Shown: positions 18,101-25,842 of the stretch, piece after piece
Position numbering within the stretch: the first letter of the stretch is position 1
How the letters are laid out: every line of letters begins with the position of its first letter
Source: Vibrio pectenicida
GTDB taxonomy: Bacteria; Pseudomonadota; Gammaproteobacteria; Enterobacterales; Vibrionaceae
Direction: 5' to 3'
Assembly: GCA_024347015.1 (NCBI GenBank)
Contig: AP024890.1
Coordinates: forward strand, 558,001 to 622,000
Length of the DNA: 64,000 bases
The notes under the pieces: generated by a model
The model's input: the letters and a program-made list of their open reading frames with translations, nothing else
Told to the model about the DNA's origin: nothing
The model's database searches: none
Position numbers and translations under genes: made by a program

Positions 18101-18247
18101 GCTCGTTGTGATTTGACCCTAACAGTGGATGACGGGGAGCGGTTCAGATTAAGTTTTGATTATGAGCGATCAGCCTTTACTAAGCCAAAGATCATGTTGC
18201 TGGCAGAGCAGTACCTAGCAATGATATCGGACACTATATCTTTATGA
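15194..18247 (+). CDS. NRPS with A-PCP-C domains (loading module plus condensation domain)
   Basis: About 1017 residues. The adenylation domain (about 1-500) has LYTSGSTGRPKG, NLYGPTE, HRTGDLGR, GRKDRQVKLSG and PNGKL. A carrier domain follows with DLGGNSLQAM (Ser near 540). A condensation domain closes the protein (about 610-1010), with HHAVFDH near 733, where the usual HHxxxDG ends in His. The pocket residues I aligned to PheA read A-A-T-V-F-S-L-A-N: the Asp that normally holds the alpha-amino group is replaced by Ala, so the substrate may be an acid without an alpha-amine. The C domain probably joins this starter to the amino acid on the free PCP encoded downstream. I chose GTG 15194 because GAGGTGA lies six bases before it; GTG 15185 is the alternative. 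Confidence 0.88.
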   Translation: MINVSPVFETISNYSLLIPEKAAVIYKGDALTFSDLEKRSNQLAAYLRQQYTSKEIGKIAVYLEPSLDLPVVILGIMKAGHSYVPLSSFQPAQRIAQIIDDSQSFLVITDHVSYQKSKLQLDQSIVLDIDGIDLNIEATEVEYPKFGGAQLAYTLYTSGSTGRPKGVEVEHHSLAYYIDWFNRDLWSKVQAQLPLTSSLSFAAAVTQLFAPLVRGDTLHILPEGALNNPQLLFDWFEVQSNPAIYCVATLWKELLFYKQSIDHNVNLPNTVFLSGEAVADDLKQRTFAAIDSVRVFNLYGPTETVANCAFTELQPDVPITIGKAISGSELFLLKENNAEAEESDIGEICIAGPGVARGYANLPELNDERFFIYQGLKAHRTGDLGRFNSEGDMVYLGRKDRQVKLSGVRLELGDIEACLRRHDGVQDAVVKMTNDELIAYLITRSKPTAWELRAYLGEYLSAVMIPSQFVYLDSFPKLPNGKLDNARLPKPAVSRPELKCEYRSPINDLEQDLVDIWQEILGLQGLGVDDDFFDLGGNSLQAMRVRTMIRRRLYSELDFDLVIRNPTPSKLAAIIPYYLTDGGESDCISQEYDSENDKTFCALSSSQAYFVTLEQTCTNPQAYQPAFNIFLEGQASEQAISWSINKVLANNPVLRSRFNLDDFTVKQGGYTHEQLEVQHRKLGYLNKQLADYSEQEWLAMADMPAIDIDSTPAINVTLLSKDDNQHVVVIRVHHAVFDHESIGLFFKQFVDAYQAHLVGDLSFSSQTSHQLNLTHHRGAVVEQENQMQFWLSTLERYLHQGADASLYPVQDYPNPDGYQIELSQRFTQQIKQFSRRHNTTAYVLLLTLFNLTLNRETRYKNVAIGLPTSSRSMLQNDDQLGCFVNMVTYYQPAVQVENVLALLQSSGKSIYSLLDNQSVPYQLLVDEMRRKSWLDKLRFPITFNYLSALPKAESIADCQVSVQHIVEPFARCDLTLTVDDGERFRLSFDYERSAFTKPKIMLLAEQYLAMISDTISL

Positions 18248-18302
18248 TTGTTGATCTACGTTGGACGGAGAAGGCAGCATTAATTGGGAGGAGTTTGTAC
18301 CT

Positions 18303-19802
18303 ATGTCAAAATTAGTTCATGTTCAGTTTGCTAAGCAATGCCTTATCACACCAAATAATATTGCTCTTCGCAGCCTTAACGAAAATATTACTTATCGTGA
18401 GCTCGAGTTACGCACTGATACAATTGCTCAAAAATTACTTTCATTTGGGGTTCGTCCTGGTGATGTTGTTGGCGTATACATGGACCGTAGTAATAACCTT
18501 GTAGCCACACTTTTGGGGATAATGAAAACCGGTGCTTGTTACCTACCTTTAGATCCTTATTATCCACATAACCGCTTGTCTTACATGGTAGAGCATTCAG
18601 AAGCAAAGCTTGTTGTAACCGATAGACCATATGAAATGGATTGGCTGCCAGTAGAGTGTGAATATATTGATATTACGAGTGTCGATTTCTCCCAATCAGT
18701 ATCGCCAACCCTACCTGATATAGATGAACAGCAACTTTGTTACATCATGTATACCTCTGGTTCTACGGGTACGCCGAAAGGTGTCATGGTGGCACACAAT
18801 ACAGTCGTTAACTATCTCAATTGGATGCAAGAGGCATTTCAACTTGAGCAAGATAGTCGTGTATTGAGCCAAACTACTTATAGCTTTGATATATCGGTGT
18901 GGGAAATTTTCTGGCCTTTAACTACGGGCGCGAGTACTGCACTAATCTGCGAAGAAGCCAAGTATGATCCTGTTTTACTGGCGGATTTTATTCGACACCA
19001 TCAAGTAACGGTCGCTCAGTTTGTTCCAACCGCGCTTAGAATCATTGTTGACGCAGGTGTTTTGGATAAGTGTCATTCACTCGAACACATCTTTTCTGGT
19101 GGAGAAGCGCTGCCTCAGTGTTTGGTTGATGATTTGTCTCAACAGTTTCATGGCGATATTCATAATTTATATGGCCCAACAGAAGCGACGATTTTTGCGT
19201 GTCACTGGCAATGCCAGCCTAATACTACTAGTGAAGCCATTGTCCCAATTGGCTTTCCGATACCTCATGCCCAAGTGTTGATACTAAATGAGGAGCTTGA
19301 ACTTGTTGAGCAAGGGTGTCGCGGCGAACTTTATTTGTCCGGAGACATACTCGCATTAGGTTACTTGAAACGTGAAGATCTAACCACTGAACGTTTCTTG
19401 GTTAACCCTTATTCCACGGGCGCTAAGGCTAAAATGTATCGTACAGGCGATCTCGTTAGTTTAAGAAAAGATGGCGCACTGCTCTTTCATGGAAGAATTG
19501 ATTCGCAAATAAAACTGCGTGGTCACCGGATTGAGCTCGCTGAAATAGAAGCTCAGTTGCAGGCATTGCCTTATGTATCTCATGCTGCGGTCATTGTGGA
19601 TGGCAGTGATGACGGAAAAAAACAACATCTCACAGCATTTTATGTGCCTTATCAACATAGAGATACAGACATACAGGCTATAAAGCGAGAAATGGCAGAG
19701 ATACTGCCTTATTACATGCAACCCTCACGCTACTATGCCGTAGACAGTTTACCCACACTCCCTAATGGAAAAATCAGTAAATCAGCACTCAGTGCTAAGT
19801 GA
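18303..19802 (+). CDS. Stand-alone NRPS adenylation domain, glycine-like pocket
   Basis: A 499-residue free adenylation enzyme with every core motif: YIMYTSGSTGTPKGV, SFDISVWEIFWP, NLYGPTEATIF, YRTGDLVSL, GRIDSQIKLRGHRIE and LPNGKI. No carrier or condensation domain is attached. It should activate an amino acid and load it onto the separate PCP directly downstream. My alignment of pocket residues gives D-I-W-Q-F-G-L-I-F, closest to glycine-type codes such as DILQLGLIW; alanine or another small residue is possible. ATG 18303 has GGGAGGAG nine bases upstream and is preferred over TTG 18261. The stop is 17 bases before the PCP gene. Confidence 0.88.
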   Translation: MSKLVHVQFAKQCLITPNNIALRSLNENITYRELELRTDTIAQKLLSFGVRPGDVVGVYMDRSNNLVATLLGIMKTGACYLPLDPYYPHNRLSYMVEHSEAKLVVTDRPYEMDWLPVECEYIDITSVDFSQSVSPTLPDIDEQQLCYIMYTSGSTGTPKGVMVAHNTVVNYLNWMQEAFQLEQDSRVLSQTTYSFDISVWEIFWPLTTGASTALICEEAKYDPVLLADFIRHHQVTVAQFVPTALRIIVDAGVLDKCHSLEHIFSGGEALPQCLVDDLSQQFHGDIHNLYGPTEATIFACHWQCQPNTTSEAIVPIGFPIPHAQVLILNEELELVEQGCRGELYLSGDILALGYLKREDLTTERFLVNPYSTGAKAKMYRTGDLVSLRKDGALLFHGRIDSQIKLRGHRIELAEIEAQLQALPYVSHAAVIVDGSDDGKKQHLTAFYVPYQHRDTDIQAIKREMAEILPYYMQPSRYYAVDSLPTLPNGKISKSALSAK

Positions 19803-19819
19803 CGAGAAGGCGTTAAAAC

Positions 19820-20095
19820 ATGTTAAACAGTAGACAGGACTCTGAAATAGAAAATCAGATCATCGCTATTTGGAAATCAGTATTAGAGGTTAAGAAAATA
19901 ACGATAGATGAAAATTTTTTTGAAGCCGGTGGTAATTCATTACTTATGAGTAAAGTTCATCGACAAATTAAAAAACAATTTGATATTCCAATTAATATTA
20001 TTGATTTATTTCAGTGTCCTACTGTTGAATCTCTTAGCAAAAATATACTGAAAAAGTATCCAAATGTATTACGTGAAACATCAGGTGAAGCCTGA
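19820..20095 (+). CDS. Stand-alone peptidyl carrier protein
   Basis: Ninety-one residues forming one carrier domain; the phosphopantetheine serine lies in FEAGGNSLLMSKVH (about residue 40). It must be activated by a phosphopantetheinyl transferase, which is not encoded in this window. Position between the free A domain and the PKS suggests that it holds the second amino acid, accepts the starter through the C domain of the first synthetase, and passes the chain to the ketosynthase. GAGAAGG lies upstream of the ATG. Confidence 0.85.
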   Translation: MLNSRQDSEIENQIIAIWKSVLEVKKITIDENFFEAGGNSLLMSKVHRQIKKQFDIPINIIDLFQCPTVESLSKNILKKYPNVLRETSGEA

Positions 20096-20231
20096 GAACT
20101 AATACGTTTAATTAAAAGATAGCCATTAGTAAATATTTATTCCTCTCTTGGAGGCAGGAAATTATTTGCCCTGAGTTTGGAACCCAATACATCACATTCC
20201 CAAATTATAATATATAACCATGAGGTAGCAT

Positions 20232-23200
20232 ATGAACGACCAAGTAACATTGCGCGACAAAGACATAGCTATTATTGGCATGTCAGGCCGATTCCCTGGA
20301 GCCGAAGATATTTCAACGTTTTGGAGTAATCTCGCTGAGGGCTTAGAAACCATTACCACTTTCAGTGAACAAGAACTTAGAGAATCGGGTGTTGACGAAG
20401 AGTTAATTGCTTCATCTAATTATATTCCTCGGCGAGGTATTCTTGGTAATGCTGAGTATTTTGATGCTCATTTCTTCGACATCACCCCCCGTGATGCTGA
20501 AATTATGGACCCTCAACATCGTGCATTTCTTGAGAGTAGTTGGCATGCATTTGAAGATGCGGGCTATGTTCCTGCAAGCTATCCAGGCAAGGTGGGTGTA
20601 TTTGGAGGAACAGGTGCAGCATGGCACTTGAACAAAGTTCACTCGCACCCTAGCGTGACTCAATTTGCCAGTGGCGCATCGATTGTGACCAACAATGATA
20701 AAGATTATGTCACCACTCGGGTTTCTTATAAGTTGGACCTAAAAGGACCAAGTGTTAACGTCCAAACTGCATGCTCTACTGCGATGGTAGCGGTTGTGAT
20801 GGGAATTAACAGCCTACTAAGTGGCGAGAGTGATCTAGTTGTTGCTGGCGGTGTGTCGATTGATACACCAGAGCGTCGCGGTTACCGATATATGCAAGGC
20901 GGAATGGAGTCAGAGGATGGGCGTTGTTATGCGTTTGATTCACGAGCAAATGGCACTGTCTTCAGTCGCGGTGTTGGGTCAGTGTTGCTGAAGCGAGCTA
21001 AAGATGCCATAAGAGATGGCGATCATATCTACGCTATCGTTAAGGGCGGCGCTATCAACAACGATGGCTCTTTAAAAGCAGGTTTTACCGCACCGGGTAT
21101 TGAAGGGCAAGTAGAGGTTGCAAAGCAAGCGATAGCAAACTCTGATATTGATGTCGAAAATATTCGTTTTGTTGAAGCGCATGGCACTGCGACAGCGCTT
21201 GGTGATCCTATTGAGTTTTCTTCTTTGTCGCAAACCTTTCAGCAGTACACAGACAAAAAGCAGTTCTGCCGCTTAGGCTCGGTTAAGACCAACATTGGGC
21301 ACACAGATGCAGCATCTGGCGTTGCGAGTTTGATCAAAGCATCATTAGCGCTCAAATCTGGTCAGCTTCCAGCGTCGCTGCATTATTCACAGCCCAATCC
21401 AAATATCGACTTTGAAACCAGTCCGTTTGTGATGAATACAGAACTCACATCATTTAAACACTCAGATAAGCCGAATAATGCGCTAGTGAATTCGTTTGGT
21501 GTTGGTGGTACCAATGCTTGCGTTATCTTGGAAGCAGCTCCTGACCTGCCATCTGGTGGAGACCACCAAGCTCCGTTGTTGATGACATTTTCGGCCCGAA
21601 GTCGTAACGCGCTTATCGAGATGAAACAGCGTATGACTGCGTATCTGGAAGGTAACCCAGGAGCTAATCTTGCTGATGTTGCTTATACCTTGCAAACAGG
21701 ACGTAAGCAGTTTGAGTTTTCAACCAGCGTTGTTGGTGAAGATCTGGAATCACTTCTGGCATCATTGGGCAAGGCTTCTCCAGTTACGGTTAAGAATAAG
21801 TCTAAGCGTCCTGTGGTCTTTATGTTTCCAGGGCAGGGAAATCAATATGCGAATATGTCTTTGGATCTTTATAAAACTTATCCGGTGTTCAAGCAGGCAA
21901 TGGATGAGTGTTGTGACTATCTCACCCCGATCCTTGAACAAGATCTGAAAGATATTATATTTCCTAAGGACGATGAAGCTGCGGCGCTTATCAACCAAAC
22001 GAAATTCACTCAGCCAGCGCTTTTTGTTGTTGAGTACAGTTTGGCTCAATTATGGATGTCATGGGGTATTAAGCCAGATGTAATGATTGGCCACAGTGTT
22101 GGCGAATATGTGGCAGCCTGTTTGTCCGGGGTTTTCTCTCTACAAGATGCATTAAAAGCAGTGGCGATTCGTGGGAAATTGGTCCAAGCCCTACCACCAG
22201 GCGCTATGTTGGCCGTATTGATGGAAGAATCTGAACTGAGTGAGCGGATTGCCGACTTGGACTTGGACATCGCCGCCGTTAACTACCCCGAGTTATCTGT
22301 CGTCGCCGGCGAGCTGGAAGCGGTTAAAGCCTTCCAATATGAGTTGGAAGAAGAAGGTATTTTCTGCAAACATTTGGACACATCCCATGGCTTCCATTCA
22401 AGCATGATGGATCCAATGTTACCAGATTTTAAACAGGTTATTGATGGTATTGATCTTCATGTTCCGCAAATCCCATTTGTGTCTTCGGTCACAGGGGAGT
22501 GGATCAGTGAAGATTTAGCGCAAGACAGCGATTATTGGGTCCGTCATGTAAGAAACCCTGTCCTCTTTTCGCACGCATTTAAGACTTTGATGCAAGAATA
22601 CCAAGACGGATTTTTCGCTTTGGAAGTAGGGCCGGGTCGCTCACTTGAGTCAGCGGCAAAACAGCACTTCAAAGAAGAAACTGACATCGAAGCAGATATA
22701 TTCTCCTCGCTACCAACAGCAAAAGAAGTGTCGCTATCAGGTCAATATTTTGTCTCAACACTTGGTTCTATGTGGGCTCATGGCGTCAAAGTCGACTGGT
22801 CGTTATTATATAACGATGAGCGCCGTTGCCGCTTGCCTTTACCCGGTTATCCATTTGAGCGCAATGAGTTTAAATTGCCCGAAATTCAAGGCGGAAATGC
22901 AGACAGTCCTTCTGTTGCAGTGGTTGAAGCTTCGTTAAAACGTAAAAAGCAAGACGTTGCGGATTGGTTTTATATGCCAGCATGGAAGCGCACAATTCCA
23001 GCTGAATTTATGCCTGGTGAGAAAGCAGAAAACGAGGTCGACTGTTGGATCCTTTTTGCCGATGAATATGGCGTTGCGGCCCAAATGCAATCGCTCCTTC
23101 GTGAGAATGGTGCGCATGTTGTAACTGTCCTTCAAGGGGACAGTTATCAGGACAATTCAGTGCCTGAAGATCATACTTTCAACTTTATTATCAATTCTCG

Positions 23201-25757
23201 TGAGCGTGAAGACTATATTCAGTTGCTTCAGGCAATTAAAGCGCAAGGTATGGCGCCTGTGCGTATTGTAGACTTGTGGAACTTGTCAACTCAAGATAGA
23301 GGTTTGGATCTAGAGCAGTGTCAGAATGGCCAACACGCCTCTTTCTATGGTCCATTGTATTTGCAGCAAGCCTTGGTGAGCGAAAATGTATTAGATAGGG
23401 TGCGCTTACTATTTGTTACAAACAACACATTTAGTGTCTCTGGTGAAAAGGTCATTTGCCCTGAAAAAGCCTTACTTGTTGGTCCTGCACGGGTCTTTTA
23501 CCACGAGTATCCAGACGTACAGTGTCATCTGGTGGATATTGACATTCCTCTCGACAAAAAGGATGAAATTGACGGTTTTAATAATATTGCAGCTCGCAGT
23601 CTGATTGCCGAGGCAAATATCGCTACTGATGGTCAGTTGGTGGCATATCGTGGCGGCTGCCGCTTTGAAGAGGAATACCAAGCGGTGCGCTTGTATGAGC
23701 AAGTGTCTGGTATCAGTGCGCAATTTAAAGACGAGGGTGTGTATCTCATTACTGGAGGACTCGGGGGCCTTGGCATGTTAGTCGCCGGTCATATCAGTGA
23801 ACTTTGTAATGCCACGCTAGTGCTGACTTACCGTAGTAGTTTACCACCAAGGGAAGAGTGGCAAACTTGGATCGAACAACATCCAGTCGATGATGCCATG
23901 AGTGAGAAATTGGTGAGCATCCTTCGTCTAGAAGAAATGGGTAACACCATAGACTTGGTGCATGTTGATGTTTGCGATTATGCTGAAATGGAAAAAATGT
24001 GTCGGCGCTACCCAAAATTTGACGGTATTTTCCATACTGCGGGTATTGCAGGTGGGGGGATTATTCCGCTCAAGTCTGACCAAGACTGTGCAAGCGTTAT
24101 TGATCCCAAGCTAATGGGAAGCATGATTCTTGATGAGCTGACAAAAGATGATCAGCCTGACTTTATGGTGCTATTTTCTTCCATTACATCGATTCAAGCG
24201 GATGAAGCACGCATTGATTACTGCGCAGGCAACGCATTTTTAGATACGTTCGCCAGCTATCGTAACCAGAATCGCACTGGTCGCACTCTAGCCATAAACT
24301 GGGGTAAATGGGGCGATGTCGGTATGGCGGTTCAATATGGCCGTGAATTGGATGAGAAAAAAGCTCAACTGGTTCAAGCTGAGGAGTCGGGGCTATTGGC
24401 ATTGGTTGATCGTAAAGGCCTAGAGGAAGTGTATCGAGTCAATCTCGATGTACAAAAAGACTGGGTATTGAACGAGCATTGCTTGTCAGAGCAACCAACT
24501 ATGGTTGGGACGACCATACTCTCTATGCTGCATAGTTTTATGAACCATTTCAAACCACAAGAACCACTTCAGGTTAAAAACCTACTGCTAACAAAACCTG
24601 CGATTTATCATAATGCTTGGCCACGTGAAATGCGCCTATTTGTTCGCGCAGAAGGCACTGGCTATAGCTTTAGTCTGCGTAGCCGTGGTATTCGAGAAAT
24701 TGATTGGGAAGAGCATGCCATTGGTAATCTTGGATCGGGTGTTGAGACGACAGAAAGCCTTACCTCCTATATTGAATCACTCGACACCATTCAAGCGCGT
24801 TGTGGCGAGCGTTTAGACGAAGAAGATGTTGGCAAAGAGTATATTAATGCGATAACTGGCCAGATTTTCCTCTCTCTCAGTGACCGCTGGAGCACGACTA
24901 AGACGGCATGGCAAGGGGATAATGAGTGGTTGATCCATAAAGATCTTGATGCTCAGTATCAGAGTGATTTCGAGCAATACCCATATCACCCAGCCGTGAT
25001 TGATTCTGTATCGATTCGCTGTATTAATCTGATTTCAAAAGAAAATTTCCTGCCAATTAGTTACGGTAAGGTCAGCTACTTAGCACCACTTGATGGTGAT
25101 TGCTATGCCCATATCAAGCTGAAGCAAGCATACAAGCAAGAAGACAGCACCATCATTATGGATGTAACTTTCTTAGACGCAGATAGTCAGCCATTGATGG
25201 TTATAGAGAATTACACCTTGGTTCGAATGAAAGCAGACAACCAAGTACAAGACTCTGTATCGACTTCAAGCAAGGCAAGGTTTGATGTCAATGTTTCTGA
25301 CAAAGATATTATGTTCTATGAAGGACTTGATGCATTGAAGCGTCAGTTAGCCCACTTAGAATTTGAGCAACTGGTCGTTGTGACGAGCGATTTGGGGCAA
25401 CTGATTTATGAAGCGATTCCCGAGCGAGAAGAAGTTGAAACGACGGTGGCGGATGTAGCAGCAAACCAAGGACATGCTCGCCCTGAACTCTCAGTTGAAT
25501 ATGTGGCACCAGAAAATGATATCGAGAAAGAAGTCATTGCTATTTGGCAGTCGACCTTGGGAATTTCAGGGATAGGAATCGATGATAACTTTGTGGAACT
25601 AGGTGGGAACTCTTTGTTAGCAGTACAGATTGTTTCTAAGGTATCAGCTAAGTTTGAAGTCGATATCCGAGTGGATCTTTTCTATCAAGACCAAACCGTA
25701 AGAGGGCTTGCTGGATTAGTCATTCAAGCTTTCGAGTCACTATTAGAAAGTGAGTAA
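20232..25757 (+). CDS. Type I PKS: KS-AT-KR-(DH-like)-ACP
   Basis: 1841 residues. KS (about 12-430) has the active Cys in NVQTACSTAMVAV (Cys181) and the His motifs EAHGTATALGDP and KTNIGHTDAASG. AT (about 525-830) has GHSVGEY near 619 and the HGFHS motif, as in malonyl-selective domains. After a structural half (about 930-1150) comes the KR, with YLITGGLGGLG (about 1167) and the catalytic Ser, Tyr and Asn in LFSSITS and YCAGNAFLD. A DH-like double hotdog follows (about 1405-1690): LNEHCLSEQPTMVGTT lacks the canonical HxxxGxxxxP spacing, while HPAVIDSVS resembles the DxxxQ part. The ACP has ELGGNSLLAV (about 1788). KR ahead of DH is the reverse of the usual order. It should add one reduced malonate unit. 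Confidence 0.9.
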   Translation: MNDQVTLRDKDIAIIGMSGRFPGAEDISTFWSNLAEGLETITTFSEQELRESGVDEELIASSNYIPRRGILGNAEYFDAHFFDITPRDAEIMDPQHRAFLESSWHAFEDAGYVPASYPGKVGVFGGTGAAWHLNKVHSHPSVTQFASGASIVTNNDKDYVTTRVSYKLDLKGPSVNVQTACSTAMVAVVMGINSLLSGESDLVVAGGVSIDTPERRGYRYMQGGMESEDGRCYAFDSRANGTVFSRGVGSVLLKRAKDAIRDGDHIYAIVKGGAINNDGSLKAGFTAPGIEGQVEVAKQAIANSDIDVENIRFVEAHGTATALGDPIEFSSLSQTFQQYTDKKQFCRLGSVKTNIGHTDAASGVASLIKASLALKSGQLPASLHYSQPNPNIDFETSPFVMNTELTSFKHSDKPNNALVNSFGVGGTNACVILEAAPDLPSGGDHQAPLLMTFSARSRNALIEMKQRMTAYLEGNPGANLADVAYTLQTGRKQFEFSTSVVGEDLESLLASLGKASPVTVKNKSKRPVVFMFPGQGNQYANMSLDLYKTYPVFKQAMDECCDYLTPILEQDLKDIIFPKDDEAAALINQTKFTQPALFVVEYSLAQLWMSWGIKPDVMIGHSVGEYVAACLSGVFSLQDALKAVAIRGKLVQALPPGAMLAVLMEESELSERIADLDLDIAAVNYPELSVVAGELEAVKAFQYELEEEGIFCKHLDTSHGFHSSMMDPMLPDFKQVIDGIDLHVPQIPFVSSVTGEWISEDLAQDSDYWVRHVRNPVLFSHAFKTLMQEYQDGFFALEVGPGRSLESAAKQHFKEETDIEADIFSSLPTAKEVSLSGQYFVSTLGSMWAHGVKVDWSLLYNDERRCRLPLPGYPFERNEFKLPEIQGGNADSPSVAVVEASLKRKKQDVADWFYMPAWKRTIPAEFMPGEKAENEVDCWILFADEYGVAAQMQSLLRENGAHVVTVLQGDSYQDNSVPEDHTFNFIINSREREDYIQLLQAIKAQGMAPVRIVDLWNLSTQDRGLDLEQCQNGQHASFYGPLYLQQALVSENVLDRVRLLFVTNNTFSVSGEKVICPEKALLVGPARVFYHEYPDVQCHLVDIDIPLDKKDEIDGFNNIAARSLIAEANIATDGQLVAYRGGCRFEEEYQAVRLYEQVSGISAQFKDEGVYLITGGLGGLGMLVAGHISELCNATLVLTYRSSLPPREEWQTWIEQHPVDDAMSEKLVSILRLEEMGNTIDLVHVDVCDYAEMEKMCRRYPKFDGIFHTAGIAGGGIIPLKSDQDCASVIDPKLMGSMILDELTKDDQPDFMVLFSSITSIQADEARIDYCAGNAFLDTFASYRNQNRTGRTLAINWGKWGDVGMAVQYGRELDEKKAQLVQAEESGLLALVDRKGLEEVYRVNLDVQKDWVLNEHCLSEQPTMVGTTILSMLHSFMNHFKPQEPLQVKNLLLTKPAIYHNAWPREMRLFVRAEGTGYSFSLRSRGIREIDWEEHAIGNLGSGVETTESLTSYIESLDTIQARCGERLDEEDVGKEYINAITGQIFLSLSDRWSTTKTAWQGDNEWLIHKDLDAQYQSDFEQYPYHPAVIDSVSIRCINLISKENFLPISYGKVSYLAPLDGDCYAHIKLKQAYKQEDSTIIMDVTFLDADSQPLMVIENYTLVRMKADNQVQDSVSTSSKARFDVNVSDKDIMFYEGLDALKRQLAHLEFEQLVVVTSDLGQLIYEAIPEREEVETTVADVAANQGHARPELSVEYVAPENDIEKEVIAIWQSTLGISGIGIDDNFVELGGNSLLAVQIVSKVSAKFEVDIRVDLFYQDQTVRGLAGLVIQAFESLLESE

Positions 25758-25765
25758 AGATGGCT

Positions 25766-25818
25766 CCCGAGCAGAGCTCGGGAATCACATTAATTTTTGG
25801 CTGCTTTAGCGAGCAGCC
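25766..25818 (+). promoter_or_regulatory. Two consecutive RNA hairpins inside the biosynthetic operon
   Basis: Between the PKS stop and the next NRPS gene lie CCCGAGC-AGA-GCTCGGG (25766-25782) and GGCTGC-(8)-GCAGCC (25799-25818). The first is followed, after a few bases, by TTTTTGG. They could be an attenuator, a processing site or a stabiliser that sets the ratio of the two large synthases. Confidence 0.55.
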
Positions 25819-25842
25819 TAATCCACCCACCATGATAGGGGT

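Noticed and set aside
22645..22938. Several + and - frames of 60-97 codons inside the PKS gene
   Set aside because: All lie in alternative frames of a continuous, motif-rich PKS; none has a ribosome site or a recognisable product.
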